Positions 16,058-26,061 of a stretch of DNA of 64,000 bases are shown here, one piece after another. The position numbers and the translations under genes are program-made. Position 1 is the first letter of the stretch, and each line of letters starts with the position of its first letter. The stretch comes from Enterovirga aerilata. GTDB lineage: Bacteria; Pseudomonadota; Alphaproteobacteria; Rhizobiales; Beijerinckiaceae. The notes below the pieces were generated by a model. The model was not told the origin of the DNA. It searched no databases and saw only the letters and a list, made by a program, of their open reading frames with translations. Location: the NCBI RefSeq assembly GCF_013044135.1, contig NZ_JABEPP010000001.1, forward strand, positions 558,001 to 622,000. The letters are read 5' to 3'.

Positions 16058-16957
16058 ATGTCTGGCAAGGTCGCGATCATCGGGTCTGGCGCCATCGGGG
16101 GTTATCTGGCGGCGGAGCTCGCCGAGGCGGGCCGCGACGTCACCCTCTGCGTCCGCACCCCGTTCGACAGGCTGATCGTCGAGGAGCCGGACCGGACGCG
16201 GCAGGTCGCCGTACCGCTCGCGACGAGGCCGGAAGATGTCGGCCCCGTGCCGTTCGTCCTCCTCACCACCAAGTCGCAGGACACGGCGGGCACGAAGCCC
16301 TGGCTCGACCGCCTGGTCGGGCCGGAGACGATCGTCGTCGTGGTGCAGAACGGCGTCGGGCACGAGGAGCGCGTCCGTCCGCTGGCCCCCGGCGCACGCG
16401 CGATCCTGCCGGCCATCATCTATTGCTCGGCCGAGCGGGTCTCGCCGGGCCGCATCCGCCATCACGCCTATGCGAGGCTGACGCTGTCTGCGACGGAGGC
16501 CGGCGCCGCCATCCCGCCGCTCTTCGCGGGCTCCGCCTTCGAGGTGGCGGAGGATCCCGATTTCACGACCGTCGCCTGGCGGAAGCTCCTCGGCAACCTG
16601 GTCGCGAACCCGATCACCGCCTTGACGCTCCGGCGCATCCGGGTGCTCGGCGAGGAGGGCATCGGCCCGCTCGTATCCGGCGTCCTCGCCGAGGCCCTCC
16701 GGGTCGCGCAGGCGGAGGGCGCGAAGCTCACGCCGGCCGATGCCGACCAGGTCGTTGCCGGCCTCGGCAAGGCCAATCCGGACGGCGGCACATCCATGCT
16801 CTACGACCGGCTCGCGGGCCGGCCGCTCGAGCACGACTACATCACGGGCGCGGTCGTCCGTGCGGCCGAGCGGCACGGGATCGAGGTGCCGCTCAACCGC
16901 GCGCTCCTCGCCCTCTGCCAAGCCGCGAGCGGGCGTGGCCTGGACGGATCGTACTAG
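16058..16957 (+). CDS. ketopantoate reductase family protein
   Basis: NADPH-dependent 2-oxoacid reductase family (ApbA/PanE), 299 residues. It has the dinucleotide motif KVAIIGSGAIGGYLAAELAEAG, a TTKSQDT segment with the family Lys, the VVVQNGVGHEE motif and a C-terminal helical domain containing WRKLLGNLVANPITAL. PanE itself reduces ketopantoate in pantothenate synthesis, but paralogues with other substrates are common, so no symbol is given. It lies upstream of a binding-protein gene on the same strand. Confidence 0.8.
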   Translation: MSGKVAIIGSGAIGGYLAAELAEAGRDVTLCVRTPFDRLIVEEPDRTRQVAVPLATRPEDVGPVPFVLLTTKSQDTAGTKPWLDRLVGPETIVVVVQNGVGHEERVRPLAPGARAILPAIIYCSAERVSPGRIRHHAYARLTLSATEAGAAIPPLFAGSAFEVAEDPDFTTVAWRKLLGNLVANPITALTLRRIRVLGEEGIGPLVSGVLAEALRVAQAEGAKLTPADADQVVAGLGKANPDGGTSMLYDRLAGRPLEHDYITGAVVRAAERHGIEVPLNRALLALCQAASGRGLDGSY

Positions 16958-17091
16958 CGAAGGAGGAGGGTCAGCCGCGTCCGCACCGGGCCGACCGCGC
17001 CGGCCGGCATAGCCGGATGTCCAGCTTTACGTTCCCCCTCCCGTGTGCTGCCCTGACCGGAGAAACGGCCAAGACCGAAGGAGGAAACATC

Positions 17092-18084
17092 ATGAAAGGG
17101 TGCGCCAGGGCTGCGGCGGTCATGTTGATAGGGCTGCTCGGCTGGTCGGCCCAGGCCCAGACCCAGACCCAGACCTATCCGAGCCGGCCGCTCACCATGG
17201 TGATCCCGTTCGCGGCGGGCGGCCCGACGGACGTCATCGGTCGCATCATCGGCGAGCAGATGTCCCGCAGCCTCGGTCAGTCGGTCGTCATCGAGAACGT
17301 TGTCGGAGCGAGCGGGCAGACCGCAGGGCTGCGCGTCTCCCAGGCCGCGCCCGACGGCTACACCTTCCTGATCGGTCACACCGGCACGCATGCGGCGGCG
17401 GTCGCCCTGAACCCGAAGCTCCGCTACGACCCGCTGTCCGATTTCACACCCGTGGGTCTGGTCAACACCAATCCGATCCTGGTCGTCGCCCGCAAGACGC
17501 TCCCGGCCTCCAACCTTCGCGAGTTCGTCGCCTATCTCAAAGCGAGCGAGGGCAAGGTCACCAATGCCCATGCGGGCATCGGGTCGGTGTCCCATACCAC
17601 CTGCCTCCTCTTCAATTCGATCGTCGGCATCAAGCCGACGGAGGTGCCGTATCGCGGAACGGGGCCGGCCATGAACGACATCATCGGCGGGCAGGTCGAC
17701 TACCTTTGCGACCAGATCGTCAATGTGGCGCCACAGGTGCAGGCAGACACCATCAAGGCCTTCGCGGTCGCGCAGGCGGAACGGGCCCGGAGCCTGCCGG
17801 GCGTACCCACGACGGACGAGGCCGGGCTGCCCGAGTACAAGGTCCAGGTCTGGAATGCGATGTTCCTGCCGAAGGACACGCCCCGGCCGATCCTGGACAA
17901 GCTGAACGAGGCGCTGGTCGCCGCGCTGGCCTCGCCAGCCGTGCAGACCCGCTTCGCCGAACTCGGCGCCGATGTCCCGGCCCGGGATCTGCAAAGTCCA
18001 GAGGGGCTCCACCGCTTCATCAGAAGCGAGATCGACCGCTGGACGCCGGTAATCAGGAAAGCAGGCGCAGTGCTGGACCAGTGA
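17092..18084 (+). CDS. tripartite tricarboxylate transporter substrate-binding protein (Bug/TctC family)
   Basis: Periplasmic binding protein for carboxylates, 330 residues. The start is fixed by a strong GGAGG site 8 bp upstream; the open frame extends further 5' but without homology. The signal peptide ends AQAQ, followed by three in-frame copies of the hexamer CCCAGA (17156-17173) encoding Gln-Thr repeats. Bug features are YPSRPLTMVIPFAAGGPTDVIGR, NVVGASGQTAGLRVSQAAPDGYTFLIGH and VPYRGTGPAMNDIIGGQVDYLCDQ. No TctA or TctB membrane gene is nearby, so it is an orphan, as many members are. Confidence 0.88.
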   Translation: MKGCARAAAVMLIGLLGWSAQAQTQTQTYPSRPLTMVIPFAAGGPTDVIGRIIGEQMSRSLGQSVVIENVVGASGQTAGLRVSQAAPDGYTFLIGHTGTHAAAVALNPKLRYDPLSDFTPVGLVNTNPILVVARKTLPASNLREFVAYLKASEGKVTNAHAGIGSVSHTTCLLFNSIVGIKPTEVPYRGTGPAMNDIIGGQVDYLCDQIVNVAPQVQADTIKAFAVAQAERARSLPGVPTTDEAGLPEYKVQVWNAMFLPKDTPRPILDKLNEALVAALASPAVQTRFAELGADVPARDLQSPEGLHRFIRSEIDRWTPVIRKAGAVLDQ

Positions 18085-18180
18085 CGAGCGGCGGGCAGTC
18101 CTCAGCCGCCGCCGTCCGCGATCGGGGAGGGGGGCGCCGCGCCGCATCTTCAGAATGCGGAGGTCGGGTCGGACCCCGCC

Positions 18181-19374
18181 TCACGGGGCGGCAAGCTCCT
18201 CCCTGACCAGGCTCACCCAATAGGCGACCCCGAGCGGGATGATGCCGTCGTTGAAGTCGTAATGCGGCGTGTGGACTGGGTGGTGCGTACCGTCGGGGTT
18301 CACGCCGTTGCCGATGAAGATGAAGGCGCCCGGCCGGGCCCGCAGCATGTCGGAGAAGTCCTCGCCGCCCGTGATGGGCGGGGCGTTGCCCTCCACCCTG
18401 TCGCCGCCGACGAGGGACGCGGCGACCCGGGTGGCGATCGCGGTCTGTTCCGGGTGGTTGACGAGCGCCTGGCAGAGCTTCTCGTAGACCACTTCGGCCG
18501 TGCAGCCCTGCGCGGCCGCATGCGCCTCGGCGAGCTCCCGCATCCGCCGCTCGACCTTCGCGCGGATGTCCTCCGAGAAGGTCCGGACCGTGCCGCGGAT
18601 CGCGATCTCGGCCGGGATCACGTTCGGCGAATGCGGCGAGCCGCCCTGGATGGAGCCGATCGAGATCACGGCGGGTTCGAGCGCGGGGATGTTGCGGCCG
18701 ATCACGTTCTGCAGCGCCAGGACGAAATGGGCCTGCGCGATTGTGGTGTCGGTCGCCAGATGCGGGGTGGAGCCGCCATGCCCGCCCGTGCCGCGGAAGG
18801 TGACCGTGAAGAAGTCGACCGCCGCCATCATCGGCCCCGGCCGCAGGCGGAACTGCCCGACCGGCGTGCCCGCCCCGTTATGCATCCCGTAGACGGCGTC
18901 GCAGGGAAAGCGCTCGAATAGCCCGTCCTCGATCATGCGGGCGGCACCGCCGCCGCCCTCCTCGGCGGGCTGGAAGATGAAATGAACCTGCCCGGCGAAG
19001 TCCGGCTTCTCGGCGAGATAGCGCGCCGCGCCGAGCAGCATGGTCGTGTGCCCGTCATGGCCGCAGGCGTGCATCTTGCCCGGGATCGTCGAGGCGTAGG
19101 GAAGCCCCGTCTGCTCGTGGATGTTGAGCGCGTCCATGTCCGCCCGCAGCCCCACCGCGTGGTTCCCCGGGCGCCTGCCCCTGAGCGTGCCGACCACTCC
19201 CGTCCGGCCGACCCCCTCGCTCACCTCGATGCCCCAGCTCCGCAGCCGCTCGGCGACGAGCGCGGCGGTGCGCGTCTCCTCGAAGGAGGTTTCCGGATGC
19301 GCATGGATGTCGCGCCGGATGCGGATGAGGTCGTCCGCGAAGGGCGCGATCTCGGCGAGGAGCGGATGGGTCAT
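18181..19374 (-). CDS. M20D family amidohydrolase (hippurate/IAA-amino acid hydrolase-like)
   Basis: Metal-dependent aminoacylase of 397 residues that would hydrolyse N-acyl amino acids. M20 landmarks are HAHPETSFEE near the N-terminus, the LRADMDAL block, ACGHDGHTTMLLGAARYLA with metal ligands, FQPAEEGGGGAARMIEDGLF with the catalytic Glu, a dimerisation domain, and late GGEDFSDML and HTPHYDFND. The start at 19374 overlaps the upstream reductase stop (ATGA). The true substrate is unknown; M20D members include p-aminobenzoyl-glutamate hydrolases, which matters given the FolM-like neighbour. Confidence 0.88.
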   Translation of the reverse strand: MTHPLLAEIAPFADDLIRIRRDIHAHPETSFEETRTAALVAERLRSWGIEVSEGVGRTGVVGTLRGRRPGNHAVGLRADMDALNIHEQTGLPYASTIPGKMHACGHDGHTTMLLGAARYLAEKPDFAGQVHFIFQPAEEGGGGAARMIEDGLFERFPCDAVYGMHNGAGTPVGQFRLRPGPMMAAVDFFTVTFRGTGGHGGSTPHLATDTTIAQAHFVLALQNVIGRNIPALEPAVISIGSIQGGSPHSPNVIPAEIAIRGTVRTFSEDIRAKVERRMRELAEAHAAAQGCTAEVVYEKLCQALVNHPEQTAIATRVAASLVGGDRVEGNAPPITGGEDFSDMLRARPGAFIFIGNGVNPDGTHHPVHTPHYDFNDGIIPLGVAYWVSLVREELAAP

Positions 19375-20297
19375 CTGGTCCCTTGGGGTCGGTGCGCGCC
19401 CAGGAAGTCGGGCGTCTGCCAGCCAAGATGCTGCCCGCCGTCCACGCAGATCAACTGCCCTGTGACATTGCGGGCCCGCGCCAGGAACAGGACCGCCTCG
19501 GCGATCTCGGCCGCCTGGACCGGTCGGGCGAGCGGAATCCCCGCCACCTCCGCCCGCATCCCGTCCTCTCCGTCGTGGCGGTTCGGCGCGGTCGGGCCGG
19601 GCCCGACCGCATTCACCCGGATGCGGCGCGCTGCATGGGCCTGCGCCATCGTCCGTGTCGCGGTCCAGAGCGCCGACTTGGACAGGGTATAGGAGAAATA
19701 GGCCGGGTTCGGGCGCAGGACCCGCTGGTCGATGATGTTGACGATGGAGGCTTCGATCCCATCCGGCACCTGGGCCGCGAAGGCGGCCGCAAGGAGCACC
19801 GGCGCCTTCAGGTTCACGGCGAAGTGCCGGTCGAGCAGATCGGGATCGGGAGCCTCCGCCCCGTCCGGCTCGAACAGGGCGGCGGAATTGACAAGCAGCG
19901 TCAGCGGCCCGAGCGCGGCATTGGCCGCATCCACGACCGCGGCCGGCGCGGCCGCGTCTTCGAGGTCGCCCGGCACCACGGCGACGCGACGCCCGCCCGA
20001 TGCGAGGCGGGTCGCGGCCGCTTCGGCCTCGCGCCGCGACCCCGGGCTGCAATGGAGCGCGACGTCGTAGCCGGCCCTGGCCAGTTCCTCGGCGATGGCG
20101 AGCCCGATCCGGCGCGCGGCGCCCGTCACCAGTGCCGCCGCGATCCCCGCCTCGCCCGCCGTCCCGCCGTCCAAGGCCGTTCCCCCGCTCGTCCGCCGCT
20201 CATAGTCGAGCTTCGCCGCGGCCGGAAAGCCGGCCCCGCCGATCCCGATTGTTGGAACTTCCGCCCGGGCAGCCAAGTTCACGTCGCAACCATGCAA
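19371..20297 (-). CDS. pteridine reductase-like short-chain dehydrogenase (FolM/PTR1 type)
   Basis: Predicted NADPH-dependent reductase of pterins. The cofactor motif reads VTGAARRIGLAIAEEL, the TGxxxRxG variant that marks PTR1 and FolM rather than ordinary SDRs. NSAALFEPDG and Y-x3-K in YFSYTLSKSALW follow. The ATG at 20297 gives 308 residues, with about 50 before the Rossmann fold; an in-frame TTG at residue 42 would give a family-like length of 267 and may be the real start. It is coupled by a 4-bp overlap to the M20 amidohydrolase gene. Confidence 0.75.
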   Translation of the reverse strand: MHGCDVNLAARAEVPTIGIGGAGFPAAAKLDYERRTSGGTALDGGTAGEAGIAAALVTGAARRIGLAIAEELARAGYDVALHCSPGSRREAEAAATRLASGGRRVAVVPGDLEDAAAPAAVVDAANAALGPLTLLVNSAALFEPDGAEAPDPDLLDRHFAVNLKAPVLLAAAFAAQVPDGIEASIVNIIDQRVLRPNPAYFSYTLSKSALWTATRTMAQAHAARRIRVNAVGPGPTAPNRHDGEDGMRAEVAGIPLARPVQAAEIAEAVLFLARARNVTGQLICVDGGQHLGWQTPDFLGAHRPQGTR

Positions 20298-20386
20298 GTT
20301 CCGGCGCCGTGGCGGAAGCCCGACCCGAATATCCGGGCCGAAAGCGGCGCCGGCTTGCGTCCAGATCTCGGATGTGGCGGTCGGCG

Positions 20387-20911
20387 ATGCGGATCAGCGG
20401 CTTGAAGTCTTCTCTGCGTGCCGCCGCCGGCGCCGCCTTGGTGCTCGGCGGCATCACGGGCGCGCAGGCCGGGTTCTTCGAACGATTGTTCGGGATCGAG
20501 CCGGAGCCGCAGCGCTACTACTATCAGCCCGCCCCTGCGGGGGAGGGGGTGGATGTGGGCGACGATGCGCTCGACATCACGGTGCGCAAGCGCCCCAAGG
20601 AGCGGGCGGTGCGCAAGGAGCGCAAGCGGCAGGATTCGGTCGAGACCGCGAGCGTGCCCCCCGAGGCGCTCGACCCGGCCAAGAACCCGGACTGGTACCT
20701 GCAGGACCCGACGCTCCGGCGCGGCGACATCGTGGTGCTCAAGGGCGAGGTCCTGGTCTTCCGCGGCGGGCGCCTGCCCTTCTCGCGGGCGAACTTCGCC
20801 TCGCTCTCAGAATCGGACCTGCCGAAGGAGGAACGCGAGCGCCTCGCCCACATGGCCGGGTTGAAGCCCGTCCTCCCGCCCCGCACGACGGTGGCGAGCG
20901 CGGCCGAATAG
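20387..20911 (+). CDS. hypothetical exported protein
   Basis: A 174-residue protein with a signal peptide (MRISGLKSSLRAAAGAALVLGGITGAQA); another in-frame ATG lies 15 bp upstream. The mature part starts GFFERLFG and has Tyr/Pro, then a Lys/Arg-rich stretch (VRKRPKERAVRKERKRQD). A compact segment follows, LQDPTLRRGDIVVLKGEVLVFRGGR, that looks like a small beta domain. I do not recognise the family, but similar secreted basic proteins are common in rhizobia. It lies divergent from the FolM-like gene. Confidence 0.65.
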   Translation: MRISGLKSSLRAAAGAALVLGGITGAQAGFFERLFGIEPEPQRYYYQPAPAGEGVDVGDDALDITVRKRPKERAVRKERKRQDSVETASVPPEALDPAKNPDWYLQDPTLRRGDIVVLKGEVLVFRGGRLPFSRANFASLSESDLPKEERERLAHMAGLKPVLPPRTTVASAAE

Positions 20912-20927
20912 GGCGGCCGGACCGGGT

Positions 20928-21152
20928 TCAGCGGGATCCGAGCCCGCGTCGCGGCGGGGGCTCCCGCCTGCGGGGGGTCGGCTCTTCCCCGTCCTGCCCG
21001 GCGCGGCTGTCGGGGCGTCGGCGGTCGGCCTGGCGCAGCAGGCTCTTCACGTGGCTCCGGATGTTGCGCCTGCGCTCGTTGTCCACGGCTCCCGCCCCAG
21101 AGATCGCCCCGATCGCGTCCATCGTAGCCTGCGGGCGCGGATCCCGATTCAT
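20928..21152 (-). CDS. small hypothetical protein
   Basis: A possible 74-residue protein, mostly Arg/Pro-rich, with a plausible helical core NERRRNIRSHVKSLLRQADRR. It fills the gap between the exported-protein gene and carB on the opposite strand. No clear ribosome site is visible, so it may be spurious. Confidence 0.3.
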   Translation of the reverse strand: MNRDPRPQATMDAIGAISGAGAVDNERRRNIRSHVKSLLRQADRRRPDSRAGQDGEEPTPRRREPPPRRGLGSR

Positions 21153-21365
21153 CTGAACAGATAGGTTGGCGCGGACCCGCAGGGTCCTGCCCGGCGGCGC
21201 CTCGCACCAGCTCCGCGACGAGCGGGCGGGAAGCTTCCGCCTGCCGGTCCCGCTTCCCCCCGGCGGCGCGGCCTGCTAAAGCCTGCGCCCTAGCCCGATC
21301 ACACCGTTGCCCGAGCGTGGCGCCTCGCCCGAGCGCCGCGCGCGGGCGCGCGCACGCAACACGCA

Positions 21366-24300
21366 ATGCCCAAACGCACAGACATCTCCACCATCCTGAT
21401 CATCGGGGCGGGGCCGATCGTGATCGGCCAAGCCTGCGAGTTCGACTATTCGGGCACCCAGGCCTGCAAGGCCCTGAAGGCCGAAGGCTACCGCATCGTC
21501 CTGGTCAACTCGAACCCGGCGACGATCATGACCGATCCCGATCTCGCCGATGCGACCTATGTCGAGCCGATCACGCCGGAGATCGTCGCCAAGGTCATCG
21601 AGAAGGAGCGCGGCGACCGCTCCAAAGGCTTCGCGCTGCTGCCGACCATGGGCGGCCAGACGGCGCTGAACACGGCGCTCTCGCTCAAGAAGATGGGCGT
21701 GCTCGACCGGTTCGGCGTCGAGATGATCGGCGCCGACGCGACCGCGATCGACAAGGCGGAGGACCGCCAGCTCTTCCGCGAGGCGATGACCCGGATCGGG
21801 CTCGAGACGCCGCGTTCGGCCCTCGCCAACGCCTCGGCGCTCAAGAAGGCGGACCGGGAGAAATACCTCGCGGGCAAGTCCGCGATCGACCCGGCGGACG
21901 CCGCCGCGCTCGCGGCCTACGAGGCCGCCTGGGAGCGCGGCGAGAACGAGCGTCGCAAGCGCTACCAGGAGCATGCGCTCGGCGCGGCCCTTGCGGCGCT
22001 GCCGATGGTCGGGCTCCCGGCCATCATCCGGCCATCCTTCACGCTCGGCGGGACGGGCGGCGGCATCGCCTATAACCGCGAGGAGTTCCTGGAGATCGTC
22101 GAGCGCGGCCTCGACGCCTCGCCCACCAACGAGGTGCTCATCGAGGAGAGCGTGCTCGGCTGGAAGGAATACGAGATGGAGGTGGTCCGCGACGGGGCGG
22201 ACAACTGCATCATCATCTGCTCGATCGAGAACGTGGACCCGATGGGAGTTCACACCGGGGACTCGATCACCGTCGCGCCGGCGCTGACGCTGACCGACAA
22301 GGAATACCAGATCATGCGCGACGCCTCGATCGCGGTTTTGCGCGAGATCGGCGTCGAGACGGGCGGCTCCAACGTCCAGTTCGCGATCAACCCCGAGAAC
22401 GGGCGCATGATCGTGATCGAGATGAACCCGCGCGTGTCGCGCTCGTCCGCGCTCGCCTCCAAGGCGACGGGCTTCCCGATCGCGAAGGTCGCGGCGAAGC
22501 TCGCGGTCGGCTACACGCTCGACGAGATCGAGAACGACATCACGGCCGGCGCCACCCCGGCCTCCTTCGAGCCGACGATCGACTACGTCGTCACCAAGAT
22601 CCCGCGCTTTGCCTTCGAGAAGTTCCCGGGCGCCGAGCCGACGCTCACCACGGCCATGAAGTCCGTCGGCGAGGTCATGGCGATCGGCCGGACCTTCCCG
22701 GAAAGCCTCCAGAAGGCGCTGCGCTCGCTGGAGACGGGGCTGACCGGGCTCGACGAGATCGAGATCGAGGGGCTCGGCAAGGGCGACGACAGGAACGCCG
22801 TCAAGGCCGCGATCTCGACCCCGACGCCCGACCGGCTGCTCAAGGTCGCGCAGGCGCTCCGCCTCGGCTTCTCGGTGGAGGAGGTGTACGAGAGCTGCCG
22901 GATCGACCGGTGGTTCCTCCAGCAGATCTGCTCCATCCTCGATCTGGAGGCGAAGGTGAAGGCGCACGGCCTGCCGGCGACGCCCGGCGCGCTGCGCAAG
23001 CTGAAGGCGGCGGGCTTCTCGGATGCGCGCCTCGCGGTCCTGACGGGCAGGAGCGAGGCGGAGGTGAGGGCGCTGCGCCGTTCGCTCGACGTCCGGCCCG
23101 TCTTCAAGCGCATCGACACCTGCGCGGCCGAGTTCGCCTCGCCCACCGCCTACATGTACTCGACCTACGCGCCGCCCTTCGCGGGCGCGCCGGTCTCGGA
23201 GGCGGAGCCCTCCGACCGGAAGAAGGTGATGATCCTCGGCGGCGGGCCGAACCGGATCGGGCAGGGGATCGAGTTCGACTATTGCTGCTGCCATGCCGCC
23301 TTCGCGCTCGGCGAGGCCGGCTACGAGACCGTGATGGTGAACTGCAACCCGGAGACCGTGTCGACGGACTACGACACCTCCGACCGGCTCTATTTCGAGC
23401 CGCTGACCGCCGAGGACGTGCTGGAGATCGTCGATGTCGAGCGCTCGCGCGGCACGCTGCACGGCGTCATCGTGCAGTTCGGCGGGCAGACGCCGCTGAA
23501 GCTCGCAAAGCCCCTCGAGGCCGAGGGCGTGCCGATCCTCGGCACCTCGCCGGATGCGATCGACCTCGCCGAGGACCGCGACCGCTTCAAGCGCCTCCTC
23601 GACCGGCTGCACCTGAAGCAGCCGAAGAACGGCATCGCCTATTCGGTGGAGCAGGCGCGGCTCGTGGCGAGCGATCTCGGCCTGCCTTTCGTGGTGCGCC
23701 CCTCCTACGTGCTCGGCGGCCGCGCCATGGCGATCATCCGCGACGAGCAGCAATTCGAGGACTATCTCCTCGGCACGCTGCCCTCGCTGATCCCGTCGGA
23801 CGTGAAGGCGCGCTATCCGAACGACAAGACCGGCCAGATCAATACCGTGCTCGGGCAGAACCCGCTTCTCTTCGATCGCTACCTGTCGGATGCGATCGAG
23901 GTGGATGTCGACGCGCTCTGCGACGGCAAGGACGTCTTCGTCGCCGGCATCATGGAGCATATCGAGGAGGCCGGGATCCATTCCGGCGACTCGGCCTGCT
24001 CGCTGCCGCCGCGCTCGCTCTCGCCGGAGACCGTGCGGAAGCTGGAGGACCAGACCCGCGCGCTCGCGCTCGGCCTCGGCGTGGGCGGCCTGATGAACGT
24101 GCAATACGCGATCAAGGACGGCGAGATCTACGTGCTGGAGGTGAACCCGCGCGCATCCCGCACCGTACCCTTCGTCGCCAAGGTGATCGGCGTGCCGATC
24201 GCCAAGATCGCGGCCCGCATCATGGCGGGCGAGAGCCTCGCCTCGTTCGGGCTCGCCCGCAAGGAGCTCAACCATATCGGCGTGAAGGAGGCCGTCTTCC

Positions 24301-24833
24301 CCTTCGCGCGCTTCCCGGGCGTCGACGTGCTGCTCGGGCCGGAGATGCGGTCCACGGGCGAGGTCATCGGGCTCGATCGCGGCTTCGGGGTCGCCTTCGC
24401 TAAGAGCCAGCTCGGCGGGGGCACGAGCGTGCCGCGCGGCGGGACGGTCTTCGTGTCGGTGCGCGATGGCGACAAGGAGCGGATCGCGCCCGCCGTGAAG
24501 CTCCTCGCCGATCTCGGCTTCCGGATCGTGGCGACGCGTGGCACGCAGCGCTACCTCGCCGAGCAGGGCATCCCGGCCGAGCGCATCAACAAGGTGCTGG
24601 AAGGCCGGCCGCACGTCGTCGACGCGATCAAGAACGGCGACATCCAGCTCGTGTTCAATACGACCGAGGGGGCGGGAGCGCTGTCCGATTCCCGTTCGCT
24701 CCGCCGCGCCGCGCTGCTGCACAAGGTGCCGTACTACACCACGCTCGCCGGCGCCGTGGCCGCGGCGGAGGGGATCAAGGCCTATCTCGCCGGCGATCTC
24801 GAGGTGCGCGCCCTGCAGGAGTACTTCGGCTGA
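21366..24833 (+). CDS. carB: carbamoyl-phosphate synthase large subunit
   Basis: Makes carbamoyl phosphate from ammonia (from CarA), bicarbonate and two ATP, for pyrimidine and arginine synthesis. It has 1155 residues against about 1073 in E. coli. Two ATP-grasp halves are visible, opening with [21 protein letters not shown] and [19 protein letters not shown], with an MGS-like C-terminal domain ([16 protein letters not shown]). Most of the extra length is an insertion at about residues 153-212, rich in Ala, Lys and Glu, in the first half; this insertion is usual in alphaproteobacterial CarB. carA is not in the window. Confidence 0.97.
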   Translation: MPKRTDISTILIIGAGPIVIGQACEFDYSGTQACKALKAEGYRIVLVNSNPATIMTDPDLADATYVEPITPEIVAKVIEKERGDRSKGFALLPTMGGQTALNTALSLKKMGVLDRFGVEMIGADATAIDKAEDRQLFREAMTRIGLETPRSALANASALKKADREKYLAGKSAIDPADAAALAAYEAAWERGENERRKRYQEHALGAALAALPMVGLPAIIRPSFTLGGTGGGIAYNREEFLEIVERGLDASPTNEVLIEESVLGWKEYEMEVVRDGADNCIIICSIENVDPMGVHTGDSITVAPALTLTDKEYQIMRDASIAVLREIGVETGGSNVQFAINPENGRMIVIEMNPRVSRSSALASKATGFPIAKVAAKLAVGYTLDEIENDITAGATPASFEPTIDYVVTKIPRFAFEKFPGAEPTLTTAMKSVGEVMAIGRTFPESLQKALRSLETGLTGLDEIEIEGLGKGDDRNAVKAAISTPTPDRLLKVAQALRLGFSVEEVYESCRIDRWFLQQICSILDLEAKVKAHGLPATPGALRKLKAAGFSDARLAVLTGRSEAEVRALRRSLDVRPVFKRIDTCAAEFASPTAYMYSTYAPPFAGAPVSEAEPSDRKKVMILGGGPNRIGQGIEFDYCCCHAAFALGEAGYETVMVNCNPETVSTDYDTSDRLYFEPLTAEDVLEIVDVERSRGTLHGVIVQFGGQTPLKLAKPLEAEGVPILGTSPDAIDLAEDRDRFKRLLDRLHLKQPKNGIAYSVEQARLVASDLGLPFVVRPSYVLGGRAMAIIRDEQQFEDYLLGTLPSLIPSDVKARYPNDKTGQINTVLGQNPLLFDRYLSDAIEVDVDALCDGKDVFVAGIMEHIEEAGIHSGDSACSLPPRSLSPETVRKLEDQTRALALGLGVGGLMNVQYAIKDGEIYVLEVNPRASRTVPFVAKVIGVPIAKIAARIMAGESLASFGLARKELNHIGVKEAVFPFARFPGVDVLLGPEMRSTGEVIGLDRGFGVAFAKSQLGGGTSVPRGGTVFVSVRDGDKERIAPAVKLLADLGFRIVATRGTQRYLAEQGIPAERINKVLEGRPHVVDAIKNGDIQLVFNTTEGAGALSDSRSLRRAALLHKVPYYTTLAGAVAAAEGIKAYLAGDLEVRALQEYFG

Positions 24834-25177
24834 ACGCGCCTCTTCGTTGATGGGCAGGTGCCCTGCGCCAAGCTCCACGTCATGCAGGGCTGCCGTCGCG
24901 ATTGGGCGCTGGCGCATGTCTTCGGCGAGCATTCCAGTGGCCTGCCGCCCGCAGGGGCTCGCCTCGTCTGGGGACCCGGCCTGCCGCCCTCTTGCGCAAG
25001 GTGCTCGGCTGCACCACACTTCCAGCCGAGATCGCCGCCGCGGGAGGCATGCGGGCCCATCCTGCAGGCGGTCCTGAGATGTACGCCGCGGGCAGTCTCG
25101 CCCGGGCGCCGCATCGGCCGACCTTGCGGGCCGGGTTCTCCGGACCTGGCTCCTGCTCCGATTCCGAAAGACGTGCC
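24834..25177 (+). other. 344-bp stretch between carB and greA without a recognised gene
   Basis: Open frames cross it on both strands but their translations have no family resemblance. A tight GGGCA-GG-TGCCC hairpin lies at about 24851-24862, 18 bp after carB, and may end the carB transcript, although no T-run follows. The greA leader has no obvious promoter. Confidence 0.5.
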
Positions 25178-25651
25178 ATGGACAAGATGCCGATCACGGC
25201 GAAGGGTTTCGCAGCTCTGGAGGAGGAGCTGAAGCACCGCCAGCAGGTGGAGCGGCCACGCATCATCGAGGCGATCGCGGAAGCCCGCGCGCACGGCGAC
25301 CTGTCCGAGAACGCCGAGTATCATGCGGCCAAGGAGAGCCAGTCCCTCAACGAGGGCAGGATCCAGGAGCTCGAATCGATGATCGCGCGTGCGGAGATCA
25401 TCGACGTCGCCAAGCTCTCGGGCGACAAGGTGAAGTTCGGCGCGACCGTGAAGCTCGTCGACGAGGAGACCGAGCAGGAGCGGATCTATCAGATCGTCGG
25501 CGACCCGGAGGCCGACGTGAAGTCCGGCCGGGTCTCCATCTCGTCGCCCGTCGCCCGGGCGCTGATCGGCAAGGGCGTCGGCGACACCGTGGAGGTTTCG
25601 ACGCCGGGCGGGGGCAAGTCCTACGAGATCGTCGAGGTTGCCTTCAGATAG
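25178..25651 (+). CDS. greA: transcription elongation factor GreA
   Basis: Rescues backtracked RNA polymerase by stimulating transcript cleavage. The 157-residue protein has the N-terminal coiled coil ([20 protein letters not shown]), the acidic hairpin tip signature [18 protein letters not shown], and the C-terminal FKBP-like domain (VTIS-type [18 protein letters not shown]). The start at [10 protein letters not shown] matches the family; longer open frame upstream is not homologous. Confidence 0.97.
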   Translation: MDKMPITAKGFAALEEELKHRQQVERPRIIEAIAEARAHGDLSENAEYHAAKESQSLNEGRIQELESMIARAEIIDVAKLSGDKVKFGATVKLVDEETEQERIYQIVGDPEADVKSGRVSISSPVARALIGKGVGDTVEVSTPGGGKSYEIVEVAFR

Positions 25652-25742
25652 AGCGCGGCCTGCGCGTCTCCAGGCCGGACCGCCGGGTCTGGCTTATGCC
25701 GGCCCGCCGGACGGCCTTGGGCGGCGGGCGCAGATGCCGTCG

Positions 25743-26021
25743 ATGAGCGATACTCCGCTGAACTGGACCCGCGACGAGGTCGCGAGCGTGCCGCTCCGGC
25801 GGTTCACGGCGCGCTCGGGCGCCGTCGAGGTAGGCTTCGTCGAATATGACGGCGGCAACCGCATGTGGGTCTGGTCGAGCCCGCTCGCGGAGGATGCCTG
25901 GGGCTGGGGCGCCGACGAGGCCGGTGCGAAGCGGGGCCTCGAGACCTGGCTGCGCGGCTGGCTGGAGAATTTCCGGCCGTTCTTCTCGGCGGAGCCCGCG
26001 GGGCCTCTCGCGCCGCGGTGA
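25743..26021 (+). CDS. hypothetical protein
   Basis: A 92-residue acidic, Trp-rich protein (MSDTPLNWTRDEVASVPLRRF, then WVWSSPLAEDAWGWGADEAGAKRGLETWLRGWLENFRPFF). An in-frame ATG 9 bp upstream is an alternative start. Regular composition and gene-like spacing support it being real. It has no domain I can name, and it follows greA on the same strand. Confidence 0.55.
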   Translation: MSDTPLNWTRDEVASVPLRRFTARSGAVEVGFVEYDGGNRMWVWSSPLAEDAWGWGADEAGAKRGLETWLRGWLENFRPFFSAEPAGPLAPR

Positions 26022-26061
26022 TGGCGCGGGCGTCGCGGCCTGACCCGCGGCGCGCCGGCGA

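Noticed and set aside
21276-25019. 1247-codon minus-strand open frame opposite carB
   Set aside because: Shadow frame; carB is unambiguous on the plus strand.
24902-25177. N-terminal extension of greA
   Set aside because: The extra 92 codons do not resemble GreA, and the family start at 25178 is clear.
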